A stretch of DNA of 64,000 nucleotides, taken from contig NZ_JBCFZM010000004.1 in assembly GCF_038594605.1 (NCBI RefSeq), forward strand, positions 1-64,000, in the 5' to 3' direction. Position numbers and translations under genes: made by a program. Shown piece by piece: positions 14,360 through 22,678 of the stretch. Each line of letters begins with the position of its first letter. The stretch's first letter is position 1. This DNA is from Alteriqipengyuania bathyomarina_B (GTDB lineage: Bacteria; Pseudomonadota; Alphaproteobacteria; Sphingomonadales; Sphingomonadaceae). The notes beneath the pieces are model-generated. The model saw nothing but the letters and a program-made list of their open reading frames with translations, ran no database searches and was not told the DNA's origin.

Positions 14360-16048
14360 ATGAAAATCGAAGCAGCGCTGGGGAGAGTCGGACTATGGTT
14401 TGTCCTGCTCCTCCTGTCTCTGGCCGTGTTCGTAAACGCCAAGGACACGGGCTTTGCAGCACAGGCGGCCATCATCGGGGTCATCGCATTCGTGATGATC
14501 TGGGTCACCGCGGGGCGGTTCGACCCCGTGGGCGGTGGCCGCACGTTCTTCAAAATGCCGGACACGCCAACGAAATATGATGACGAGATCGTCCGCTGGG
14601 GTGCCATCGCGACGATGTTCTGGGGCGTGGTCGGCCTGCTCGCGGGCGTCTTCATCGCCTCGCAGATGGCCTTCCCCTGGCTGAACGTCGAACCCTACCT
14701 CAATTTCGGGCGTCTGCGCCCGCTGCACACCTCGGCGGTGATCTTCGCGTTCGGCGGCAATGCGCTGCTGGCGACGAGCTTCTACGTTGTGCAGCGCACC
14801 TGCCGCGCGCAGCTGGCACTGCCCAGCCTCGCCCGGTTCGTCTTCTGGGGCTACCAGCTGTTCATCGTGCTCGCGGCGACCGGCTATGTCCTCGGCGTCA
14901 CGCAGTCCAAGGAATATGCCGAGCCGGAATGGTACGTCGACCTGTGGCTGACGATCGTCTGGGTGGCCTATCTGGCGGTGTTCGTCGCCACGCTGCTCAA
15001 GCGTAACGAGCCGCACATTTACGTCGCCAACTGGTTCTACCTCGCCTTCATCGTGACCGTCGCGATGCTGCACGTGGTCAACAACCTGGCGGTGCCGGTC
15101 AGCTTCCTCGGCTCGCGCAGCTACAGCGCCTTTTCCGGGGTGCAGGATGCGCTGACCCAGTGGTGGTACGGCCACAACGCGGTCGGTTTCTTCCTGACCG
15201 CGGGCTTCCTGGCCATGATGTACTACTTCGTGCCCAAGCAGGCAGAGCGACCGATCTACTCCTATCGGCTGTCGATCATCCACTTCTGGTCGCTGATCTT
15301 CCTCTACATCTGGGCGGGTCCGCACCACCTGCACTACACCGCGCTGCCCGACTGGGCGCAGACGCTGGGCATGGTCTTCTCGATCATGCTGTGGATGCCG
15401 AGCTGGGGCGGGATGATCAACGGCCTGATGACCCTGAACGGGGCATGGGACAAGGTCCGCACCGATCCGATCATCCGCATGATGGTGATGGCCCTCGCCT
15501 TCTACGGCATGAGCACCTTCGAAGGGCCGATGCTGTCGATCAAGGCGGTCAACTCGCTGAGCCACTATACCGACTGGACCATCGGCCACGTCCATTCCGG
15601 CGCGCTGGGCTGGAACGGGATGATCACCTTCGCCTGCCTGTACTACCTGTTCCCGCGGCTCTGGCACCGTGACCGGATGTACAGCCTGCGGATGATCAAC
15701 TGGCACTTCTGGCTCGCGACGCTGGGGATCGTTTTCTACGCCGGCAGCATGTGGGTCGCGGGTATCACCCAGGGTCTGATGTGGCGGGAATACGGAGCCG
15801 ACGGCTACCTGGTGAACAGCTTCGCCGACACCGTCGCCGCGCTCCACCCGATGTACATCATGCGGATGACGGGGGGCCTGCTGTACCTCTCCGGTGCACT
15901 CATCATGACCTACAACGTCTGGATGACGCTGGCCGGAAAGCTGCGCGACGAAGCGCCCCTGACCAACGCCAGCTACGATCCCGCAAAAGACAAGCCGATC
16001 GTCGGTTCGCGGCCCGAGGCCCGTCCCGACAGCGTGCCGGCCGAATAG
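14360..16048 (+). CDS. ccoN: cbb3-type cytochrome c oxidase subunit I
   Basis: The 562-residue catalytic heme-copper subunit of the high-affinity cbb3 terminal oxidase. Ligands visible are the low-spin heme His123 (RPLHTSAVIF), CuB-region His272 (YGHNAVGF) and His322-His323 (AGPHHLHY), and the paired His410 and His412 (IGHVHSGALGWNG). The usual CcoN core begins at PTKYDDEIVRW near residue 70. The first 70 residues form an extra N-terminal portion with two more hydrophobic helices (about 10-27 and 33-50), a longer form than the classic 480-residue subunit. It heads an uninterrupted operon through ccoS. Confidence 0.96.
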   Translation: MKIEAALGRVGLWFVLLLLSLAVFVNAKDTGFAAQAAIIGVIAFVMIWVTAGRFDPVGGGRTFFKMPDTPTKYDDEIVRWGAIATMFWGVVGLLAGVFIASQMAFPWLNVEPYLNFGRLRPLHTSAVIFAFGGNALLATSFYVVQRTCRAQLALPSLARFVFWGYQLFIVLAATGYVLGVTQSKEYAEPEWYVDLWLTIVWVAYLAVFVATLLKRNEPHIYVANWFYLAFIVTVAMLHVVNNLAVPVSFLGSRSYSAFSGVQDALTQWWYGHNAVGFFLTAGFLAMMYYFVPKQAERPIYSYRLSIIHFWSLIFLYIWAGPHHLHYTALPDWAQTLGMVFSIMLWMPSWGGMINGLMTLNGAWDKVRTDPIIRMMVMALAFYGMSTFEGPMLSIKAVNSLSHYTDWTIGHVHSGALGWNGMITFACLYYLFPRLWHRDRMYSLRMINWHFWLATLGIVFYAGSMWVAGITQGLMWREYGADGYLVNSFADTVAALHPMYIMRMTGGLLYLSGALIMTYNVWMTLAGKLRDEAPLTNASYDPAKDKPIVGSRPEARPDSVPAE

Positions 16049-16057
16049 GAACCTGCG

Positions 16058-16804
16058 ATGAGCCTGACCGAAAAACACAAGAAGCTTGAACGGAACATCA
16101 CGCTGCTCGCGGTCGCCACCTTCGTGACCGTCGCAATCGGCGGCGCAGTGGAGATCGCCCCGCTGTTCTGGATCGACAACACGATCGAGGAGGTCGAGGG
16201 GATGCGCCCCTACAGCCCTCTCGAACAGGCGGGCCGCGACATCTACATCCGCGAGGGCTGCTATTCGTGCCATAGCCAGATGATCCGCCCGTTCCGCGAC
16301 GAGGTGGAGCGCTACGGCCACTACAGCCTCGCCGCAGAGAGCATGTACGACCACCCCTTCCAGTGGGGATCGAAGCGGACCGGGCCCGACCTGGCACGTG
16401 TCGGCGGGCGCTATTCGGACGAATGGCATGTCCAGCACCTCGAGAACCCGCGCAGCGTGGTGCCCGAAAGCATCATGCCCAAATACGGGTTCCTGGCAGA
16501 GCGCGACCTGAAGATCGCCGATGCGCGGGCAATGCTCCGCACGCTCCAGATGGTAGGCGTGCCCTACACCGAACGCGATCTCGAACTGGCCGAGCAAGAC
16601 CTGTTCGCGCAAGCCGACCCCGATATCGCGCCGGAGGATCTCGCGCAGCGCTATCCCAAGGCACAGATCCGCGATTTCGACGGCAACCCCGATCGCGTGA
16701 CCGAGATGGATGCACTGATCGCTTACCTTCAGATGCTGGGCACACTCGTCGATTTCGAAAGCGGTGCCCCGCTCGAGGAGCTGGCCGAGGAGAAGGGCCG
16801 ATGA
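16058..16804 (+). CDS. ccoO: cbb3 oxidase subunit II, mono-heme cytochrome c
   Basis: A 248-residue membrane-anchored cytochrome c. One N-terminal membrane helix (about residues 14-33) is followed by a periplasmic domain with the heme c motif CYSCH (Cys68, Cys71, His72). The family sequence SQMIRPFRDEVERYGHYSLA follows, and ESIMPKYGFL supplies the likely Met ligand. It passes electrons from CcoP to CcoN. Its stop overlaps the ccoQ start (ATGA). Confidence 0.96.
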   Translation: MSLTEKHKKLERNITLLAVATFVTVAIGGAVEIAPLFWIDNTIEEVEGMRPYSPLEQAGRDIYIREGCYSCHSQMIRPFRDEVERYGHYSLAAESMYDHPFQWGSKRTGPDLARVGGRYSDEWHVQHLENPRSVVPESIMPKYGFLAERDLKIADARAMLRTLQMVGVPYTERDLELAEQDLFAQADPDIAPEDLAQRYPKAQIRDFDGNPDRVTEMDALIAYLQMLGTLVDFESGAPLEELAEEKGR

Positions 16805-16965
16805 CCTTTTACGAAGAACTCCGGCATTTCGCGGACAGCTTCGGCCTGCTGGCCATGTTGCTGATCTATCTCGCGTTCTGCCTGTGGCCCTTCAGGCCCA
16901 ACGGCAAGCGCCGCGTGAACGAAGCAGCCCACTCTATTTTCAAGGACGAGGCCGATGGCGAATAA
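16801..16965 (+). CDS. ccoQ: cbb3 oxidase subunit IV (FixQ/CcoQ)
   Basis: A 54-residue single-helix protein: MTFYEELRHFADSFGLL, then a membrane segment, then the hallmark FWPF-like sequence LAFCLWPFRPNGKRR. CcoQ stabilises the assembled cbb3 complex. Size, order (between ccoO and ccoP) and the ATGA overlap with ccoO identify it. The ccoP start lies inside its last codons. Confidence 0.93.
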   Translation: MTFYEELRHFADSFGLLAMLLIYLAFCLWPFRPNGKRRVNEAAHSIFKDEADGE

Positions 16966-17866
16966 GCGCATCGACGAGGCAACCAACACCGAAACCGTCG
17001 GCCACGAATGGGACGGTATCGAAGAGCTGAACACCCCCCTGCCCCGCTGGTGGCTGTGGACGTTCTATCTCACCATCATCTTCGCCATCGTCTACGTCAT
17101 CCTCTACCCCGCATGGCCGATGGTCGAGAAAGCGACCGACGGCGTGCTCGGCTGGTCGAGCCGGGGCGAACTGGCGGAGGAAATGCGCGTCGTCGACCAG
17201 GCTCAGGCCGGTTTCCGCGAGCAGCTGGCAAGAACCCCGATCGAACGGGTTCCCGACGATAGCGAGCTGATGGCGCGGGCCGTCGCAGGCGGCCGGGCCG
17301 CTTTCCAGGTCAATTGCAGCCAGTGCCACGGCTCGGGCGGCGCGGGCGATCAGAAGCTCGGCTATCCGAACCTCAACGACGACGCCTGGCTGTGGGGCGG
17401 CGATCTGCGGGCGATCGAATATACGATCACGCACGGGGTCCGCTGGCCCGAAGACGATGAGACCCGGTTCAGCCAGATGCCCCCGTTCGCGGGTGCGCTG
17501 AGCGATGCCCAGCTCGACGCGGTCGTCGACCATGTCCTGTCGCTGAGCGGCAAGGCGCAGCCCAGCAGCGCAGGCGCACAGGTGTTCGCGGATAATTGCG
17601 CGGCCTGTCACGGGCCGCAGGCCAAGGGCGGACGCGACGTGGGCGCACCGAACCTGAGCGATGCGATCTGGCTGCGCGGCGGCGACCGTGCGGATCTCAA
17701 GCGTCAGATCCTCAACCCTCGCATGGGCGCGATGCCCGCGTGGGGCGAGCGCCTCGACCCGGTGACGATCAAGATGCTTGCCGCTTATGTTCACTCGCTC
17801 GGGGGAGGCGAAGACTTCGTAGAGGTCGCAGACAATCCCGAGGTAGAGGTCGATGAACAACCCTGA
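16955..17866 (+). CDS. ccoP: cbb3 oxidase subunit III, di-heme cytochrome c
   Basis: A 303-residue membrane-anchored di-heme cytochrome c that accepts electrons from the bc1 complex or soluble cytochromes. The N-terminal cytoplasmic stretch HEWDGIEELNTPLPRWW is the CcoP signature and precedes one membrane helix (about residues 35-53). Heme c motifs are CSQCH (Cys121, Cys124) and CAACH (Cys215, Cys218). The Met ligands lie in SQMPPF and GAMPAWG. It overlaps ccoQ by 11 bases and ccoG by 14. Confidence 0.96.
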   Translation: MANKRIDEATNTETVGHEWDGIEELNTPLPRWWLWTFYLTIIFAIVYVILYPAWPMVEKATDGVLGWSSRGELAEEMRVVDQAQAGFREQLARTPIERVPDDSELMARAVAGGRAAFQVNCSQCHGSGGAGDQKLGYPNLNDDAWLWGGDLRAIEYTITHGVRWPEDDETRFSQMPPFAGALSDAQLDAVVDHVLSLSGKAQPSSAGAQVFADNCAACHGPQAKGGRDVGAPNLSDAIWLRGGDRADLKRQILNPRMGAMPAWGERLDPVTIKMLAAYVHSLGGGEDFVEVADNPEVEVDEQP

Positions 17867-19433
17867 CCCCGACAACGAAGGGCGCGACTGGTCAATCATG
17901 CTGGAAGACGGGGTCGCCAAGACCAATGATCCCGTCTCCAGCGCGGTAGCCCAGCCGGGCGCAACGACGCGGCGGCACGAACCCAAGGAGCCGCCGCGTA
18001 CCGAACTGCCGGAGAAGCTCTACGAGAAGCGCAAGGCGGTCCATAACAAGCGGATCGACGGGCCCTTCCGCCGGTTCAAATGGTTCGTGATGTTCGTCAC
18101 CCTGGCGATCTATTACCTCACGCCGTGGATCCGCTGGGATCGCGGGCCCTTCGCGCCCGATCAGGCGGTGCTGGTCGATCTTGCCAATCGCCGTTTCTAC
18201 ATGTTCGGAATCGAGATCTGGCCGCACGAATTCTACTTCGTCGCCGGTCTGCTCATCATGGCGGGGATCGGCCTCTTCCTCGTCACCAGCGCGGTCGGTC
18301 GGGCGTGGTGCGGCTATGCCTGCCCACAGACGGTGTGGACCGATCTGTTCCAGCACGTCGACCGCTTCGTCGACGGCGACCGCAATGCACGCGCGCGGCT
18401 CGACAAGGCACCCTGGGGGCCGAAGAAGATCGCCCGGCGCGGCTTCAAGTGGTCGATCTACCTCGTCATTAGTCTGGCGACGGGCGGCGCGTGGATCCTC
18501 TATTTCGCCGACGCACCGACGCTGTTCACGGACTTCTTCACGCTGCAGGCGCCGGCTGTCGCCTACATCACCGTCGGCATCCTGACGCTGACCACCTTCA
18601 CGCTCGGCGGTTTCATGCGCGAGCAGGTATGCATCTACATGTGCCCCTGGCCGCGCATCCAGACCGCGATGCTCGACGAAAAATCGCTGATCGTCACCTA
18701 CAAGGACTGGCGCGGCGAACCGCGCGGCAGCCTGAAGAAGGCGAAGAAAGACCCCGAGCATTACGGCGACTGCATCGATTGCAACCAGTGCGTCGCCGTA
18801 TGCCCCACCGGGATCGACATTCGCGAGGGCCCGCAGATCGGCTGCATTACCTGCGCGCTGTGCATCGATGCCTGCGACCGGGTGATGAAAGACATCGGGC
18901 GTCCGCGCGGGCTGATCGACTACGCCACGCTGGAAGGGTGCCGCGAGGAAGCGCAGGGGCAGGAGCCCAAGCCTGCCTGGAAGGCCCTGCTGCACCCGCG
19001 CACCTTCGTCTATTTCGGCGTCTGGGGCGGCATTGGCGCAGGACTGCTCTTCGCACTCGGCACGCGCACGCATACCGATCTGACGGTCGCGCCCGATCGC
19101 AACCCGCCCTTCATGCTGCTGAGCGACGGCTCGGTCCGCAATTCCTACACGCTCAAGCTGCGCAACATGGAAAGCCGCCCGCGCGAGATGGAGGTCGTCA
19201 TCGAAGGCCTGCCCGGGGCACGGATGTGGACCGACACGATCAACGCCCGCGAAGCGGCACCCAGCCTCACTTTCAACGTGCCGGCCGATCAGATTCGCAC
19301 CGTGCGCGCCTATGTGATGGCGCCGAGCGATACGACCTCGCGCGAATTCAGTTTCCGGCTGACCTCGCTCGACGAGCAGCAGGAAACCGACATCGTCGAA
19401 ACCCGCTTCGACGCACCGGCAGGAGGATCATGA
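17853..19433 (+). CDS. ccoG: Cytochrome c oxidase accessory protein CcoG
   Basis: A 526-residue membrane protein of the FixG/RdxA family, a polyferredoxin-type cupric reductase that supplies Cu(I) for cbb3 assembly. Membrane helices lie near residues 75-92, 125-145, 200-220 and 235-252. The conserved WCGYACPQTVWTDLFQ and CIYMCPWPRIQ follow the helices. Two 4Fe-4S motifs come next: CIDCNQCVAVCP and CITCALCIDACD. The C-terminal third is a periplasmic Ig-like domain. The start overlaps ccoP by 14 bases. Confidence 0.95.
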   Translation: MNNPDPDNEGRDWSIMLEDGVAKTNDPVSSAVAQPGATTRRHEPKEPPRTELPEKLYEKRKAVHNKRIDGPFRRFKWFVMFVTLAIYYLTPWIRWDRGPFAPDQAVLVDLANRRFYMFGIEIWPHEFYFVAGLLIMAGIGLFLVTSAVGRAWCGYACPQTVWTDLFQHVDRFVDGDRNARARLDKAPWGPKKIARRGFKWSIYLVISLATGGAWILYFADAPTLFTDFFTLQAPAVAYITVGILTLTTFTLGGFMREQVCIYMCPWPRIQTAMLDEKSLIVTYKDWRGEPRGSLKKAKKDPEHYGDCIDCNQCVAVCPTGIDIREGPQIGCITCALCIDACDRVMKDIGRPRGLIDYATLEGCREEAQGQEPKPAWKALLHPRTFVYFGVWGGIGAGLLFALGTRTHTDLTVAPDRNPPFMLLSDGSVRNSYTLKLRNMESRPREMEVVIEGLPGARMWTDTINAREAAPSLTFNVPADQIRTVRAYVMAPSDTTSREFSFRLTSLDEQQETDIVETRFDAPAGGS

Positions 19434-19876
19434 TGCGCACGTTTACCGGCAAGCATATGGCGGCAACCCTGATCGGCGGCTTCGGCATCGTCATCGCCGT
19501 GAACTTCTACATGGCCTCGCTCGCCACCGGCGGTTTCGGCGGCGTGGTGGTCGAAAACTCCTATGTCGCCAGCCAGAAATACAATGAGTGGCTGGAAGAG
19601 GCGCGGCAGCAGGAGGCGACCGGCTGGGAAGCATCGGTGTCGCGGCGCGACGATGGGCTGGTGGAGGTGACCACCATGGGCACACCCGAGGATATCTCGG
19701 TCAGTGCAATCGCGCGGCGCCCCCTCGGGAAACGCGAGGTCCGCGACCTCACCTTCGCAAAAGGCTGGAACGGCGACTTCGTTTCGCAAGAGCCGCTCGA
19801 CGCAGATCGCTGGACGCTCCGCGTGAAGCTTGAACATGGCGGCCAGAAACGCATCGTCGAGGCCAGCATCCCGTGA
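19433..19876 (+). CDS. ccoH: FixH/CcoH family cbb3 assembly protein
   Basis: A 147-residue protein with one N-terminal membrane helix (GFGIVIAVNFYMASLATGGF), followed by the family motif VVENSYVASQKYNEWLEEA and a periplasmic beta-rich domain. FixH is needed for cbb3 maturation, possibly alongside the CcoI copper ATPase. Two adjacent ATGs are possible (19430 and 19433). The second is chosen because AGGAGG ends six bases before it; the first overlaps the ccoG stop. Confidence 0.9.
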   Translation: MRTFTGKHMAATLIGGFGIVIAVNFYMASLATGGFGGVVVENSYVASQKYNEWLEEARQQEATGWEASVSRRDDGLVEVTTMGTPEDISVSAIARRPLGKREVRDLTFAKGWNGDFVSQEPLDADRWTLRVKLEHGGQKRIVEASIP

Positions 19877-21993
19877 ATGCGCACGCGTCTTTGTCTCCTG
19901 GCGATAGCCAGCCGCTCGGCCACACGACCCTGGCCGTGCCGGGGATGCGCTGCTCGGGCTGCATCGCCAAGGTGGAACAGGGGCTGAGCGCGGTCGAGGG
20001 AATCGAAACCGCGCGAGTCAATCTTTCCGCAAAGCGCGTCGTCATCAGCCACGACCCGAAGCTCGACGACCTCGATCTGATCGATTCGCTACAGCGTCTG
20101 GGCTTCGAGGCTCAAGCAGTGGCGGCAATGCCGGTTCAGGAAGTGACGCGGGATCGCGAACTGCTCAAGGCTCTCGCCGTCGCAGGCTTCGGCATGATGA
20201 ACATCATGCTGCTGTCGGTTGGCGTCTGGGCCGGTGCCGATGGGGCCACGCGCGAACTCTTTCACTGGCTCTCCGCGCTGATCGCGCTGCCGGTGATCGT
20301 CTATGCGGGGCGGCCATTCTTCGGCTCTGCGCTCAAGGCGCTGCGGCACAGGCAGACCAATATGGACGTGCCGATTTCGATCGGCGTGCTCCTGGCCACC
20401 GGGCTCAGCCTCTACGAAACCGCGATCGGTGGCGATCACGCCTATTTCGACGGCGCGACCATGCTGCTCTTCTTCCTGCTGGCGGGCCGCGCCCTCGATG
20501 CGGAAATGCGCAGCCGGACCCGCGCAGGCGTTGGCGCGCTCCTCAACAGGATCGGGCGCAATGCGAGCGTACTGCACGCCGATGGTTCGACCGAACGGGT
20601 TGCTGCAGACCTGCTCGCCCCCGGCATGGTGATGCTGGTTGCCGCCGGAGAGTCCCTCGCCGCCGACGGGACCATCGAACATGGCGAGAGTGCGCTCGAT
20701 AATTCGATGCTGACCGGGGAGAGCACGCCCGCACCCGCAGGTGTCGGCGAACAGGTGCATGCCGGCGCGATCAACATGCTCGCGCCGTTGCGGGTGCGGA
20801 TTACCGCCGCCGCGCAGGATACCGCGCTCGCCGAGATCGCGCGCCTGATGGAAGAGGCGGGCCAGTCGCGCAGCCGCTACGTACGGATCGCGGACCGGGC
20901 CTCGCGCCTCTACGCGCCCGCGGTCCACACGCTCGCCGCACTGGCCTTCGTCGGCTGGATGATCGCGGGCGCGGGCTGGCATCAGTCGCTGGTGATCGCC
21001 ATCGCCGTGCTCATCATCACCTGCCCGTGCGCAATGGGCCTCGCAGTGCCCGCAGCACAGGTCGTCGCCTCGGGCGCCCTCATCAAACGCGGCCTCCTGG
21101 TGAAGGACGGCAGCGCGCTGGAACGACTGGCCGAAGTCGATATCGCGGTGTTCGACAAGACGGGCACGCTGACCCTCGGCGAACCGCAGGCGGAACTGGC
21201 CTCGGTGCCGACGCGCGCGCTGCCCATAGCCCTCGCGCTGGCGCAGGCGAGCCGCCATCCGCTGAGCCGCAGTATCGCGCAAGCGCTTGCCTCGCAGGGC
21301 ATGGCCCCGACCGAACTCGACGGCGTGCGCGAGGTTGCAGGCGACGGTGTCTTTGCCACTTACGAAGGCGATGCGGTCGCTTTGCGCCGCCCGCGAACGG
21401 ACGACGGGCATATGGCTGTCGAACTCGTCATCGCCGATGAAGCCTGGCCGATCCGTTTCGACGACCGGCTGCGGGCCGATGCCGCGCAGGCCATCGATCG
21501 CTTGCGCAGCCTCGGGATTGAAAGCCGCATCCTCTCGGGCGACCGGAACGCGCCGCTGGCGAAGGTTGCGGAAGAACTCGGGCTCGAAAGCCTCGGCAAT
21601 GTCTCGCCGCAGGAAAAGCTCGCCCAGCTCGACCGATTGAAGGCGGACGGGTTCAAGCCGCTGATGGTGGGTGACGGCCTCAACGACGGGCCTGCGCTTG
21701 CCGCAGCCCATGCCTCGATCGCCCCCGGCACCGCAAGCGATGCCAGCCAGCAGGTCGCCGACGCGGTCTTTATCGGGGAGCGGCTGATGCCGGTCGCGCA
21801 TGCGGTGATGGTCGCGCGGCGCACCATGCGCGTCGTCCGCCAGAACTTCGGCTTTGCGATTGCCTACAACCTCTGCGCAGTACCCCTTGCGCTATCGGGT
21901 ATGGTCACGCCGCTGATCGCGGCCATCGCCATGTCCCTGAGCTCGCTCGTCGTGATCGGCAATTCTCTGCGCCTTGCAAAGGCACCCGAATGA
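19873..21993 (+). CDS. ccoI: Copper-translocating P1B-type ATPase for cbb3 assembly
   Basis: A 706-residue heavy-metal ATPase of the FixI/CcoI type, thought to export copper for insertion into CcoN. The N-terminal metal-binding domain has GMRCSGC (Cys27, Cys30). The membrane metal site is CPC in IITCPCAMGL. The actuator motif is TGES, the phosphorylation site DKTGTLT, and the hinge GDGLNDGPAL. It starts with GTG at 19873, overlapping the ccoH stop (GTGA), and overlaps ccoS by four bases. Confidence 0.95.
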   Translation: MNAHASLSPGDSQPLGHTTLAVPGMRCSGCIAKVEQGLSAVEGIETARVNLSAKRVVISHDPKLDDLDLIDSLQRLGFEAQAVAAMPVQEVTRDRELLKALAVAGFGMMNIMLLSVGVWAGADGATRELFHWLSALIALPVIVYAGRPFFGSALKALRHRQTNMDVPISIGVLLATGLSLYETAIGGDHAYFDGATMLLFFLLAGRALDAEMRSRTRAGVGALLNRIGRNASVLHADGSTERVAADLLAPGMVMLVAAGESLAADGTIEHGESALDNSMLTGESTPAPAGVGEQVHAGAINMLAPLRVRITAAAQDTALAEIARLMEEAGQSRSRYVRIADRASRLYAPAVHTLAALAFVGWMIAGAGWHQSLVIAIAVLIITCPCAMGLAVPAAQVVASGALIKRGLLVKDGSALERLAEVDIAVFDKTGTLTLGEPQAELASVPTRALPIALALAQASRHPLSRSIAQALASQGMAPTELDGVREVAGDGVFATYEGDAVALRRPRTDDGHMAVELVIADEAWPIRFDDRLRADAAQAIDRLRSLGIESRILSGDRNAPLAKVAEELGLESLGNVSPQEKLAQLDRLKADGFKPLMVGDGLNDGPALAAAHASIAPGTASDASQQVADAVFIGERLMPVAHAVMVARRTMRVVRQNFGFAIAYNLCAVPLALSGMVTPLIAAIAMSLSSLVVIGNSLRLAKAPE

Positions 21994-22151
21994 ACGCGCT
22001 GTTCGTCCTTATCCCCATCGCCCTGGGCCTCGGCGCGGCAGGACTGGCTGCGTTCTTCTGGTCGATGCGCAACGGCCAGTACGACGATATGGAAGGTGCC
22101 GCCGTCCGCATCCTGATCGACGACGACGAGGCAGGCCCCGATGAACGGTGA
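21990..22151 (+). CDS. ccoS: cbb3 oxidase maturation protein CcoS
   Basis: A 53-residue single-helix protein read directly from the sequence: an N-terminal membrane segment (ALFVLIPIALGLGAAGLAAFFW) followed by the family signature FFWSMRNGQYDDMEGAAVRIL and an acidic tail. CcoS is needed for cofactor insertion into cbb3 oxidase. The ATG at 21990 overlaps the ccoI stop (ATGA). The next small gene starts inside its last codons. Confidence 0.93.
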   Translation: MNALFVLIPIALGLGAAGLAAFFWSMRNGQYDDMEGAAVRILIDDDEAGPDER

Positions 22152-22365
22152 ACTGGCCGCGCTGGTGGCGCTCCTCCCGATGATCACCGGCCCCCTTCCT
22201 GCGGGCGATGAAAGCATCACCGCGCGATTGTGCGGGGGAGGGTCAATCACCATCCCGCTGGAGCGCGACGGAGAACCGCCAAGACGCGATCACTGCTCCA
22301 AAGCGTGTCACGCCGGAAATTGCCGGAAGCGCTCTGCCGAATCCGGCGTTCTAGAGATCGATTGA
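22141..22365 (+). CDS. Small Cys-rich protein coupled to ccoS, function unknown
   Basis: A 74-residue protein whose ATG lies 11 bases inside the end of ccoS, in another frame, so it should be translated with it. It has a hydrophobic N-terminus (residues 5-19) that may be a signal peptide or anchor. A short tail contains Cys31 and the cluster HCSKACHAGNCRKR (Cys52, Cys56, Cys61; C-x3-C-x4-C with a flanking His). I do not recognise a named family. Position at the end of the cbb3 assembly operon and possible metal or heme-like ligands suggest a role in oxidase maturation, which is inference. An acceptable alternative is a non-coding open frame. Confidence 0.6.
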   Translation: MNGELAALVALLPMITGPLPAGDESITARLCGGGSITIPLERDGEPPRRDHCSKACHAGNCRKRSAESGVLEID

Positions 22366-22376
22366 GGAGAAATTTC

Positions 22377-22652
22377 ATGCCGCTCTGGCTCTTGCCCGCT
22401 CTTATGGGAGCTCTCGCCGTAATCAGTCTGATCGCGGGTATCTGGCTGTTGCTTCACCTGCCCGATGTGGCTCGGATTTTTTCGAGCAAAGGCCCCGGCG
22501 GGATCGTTCGATCCTCGGCCAGGAAATCTGCCTCCCGCGGTGCCGTGTGGCTTGCGCTGATCCTGTTCAACGGCGGATGGATCGCGTGCGTGCTGCTGTG
22601 GATCTTCGTGATGAGCGGTGACGCGAATTCCGCTGTCGACGCGGCAGCCTAG
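22377..22652 (+). CDS. Small two-helix membrane protein after cco operon, unknown
   Basis: A 91-residue protein with two strongly hydrophobic segments (about residues 3-27 and 57-79) separated by a short basic loop (SSARKSASRG). GAGGAGA ends seven bases before the ATG, a good ribosome binding site, and it starts 12 bases after the Cys-rich gene, so it looks like the last gene of the cco operon. I recognise no family. It converges with hemN, whose stop is 26 bases away. Confidence 0.7.
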   Translation: MPLWLLPALMGALAVISLIAGIWLLLHLPDVARIFSSKGPGGIVRSSARKSASRGAVWLALILFNGGWIACVLLWIFVMSGDANSAVDAAA

Positions 22653-22678
22653 CCAGACCTGTCACGCATCGACCCTGC

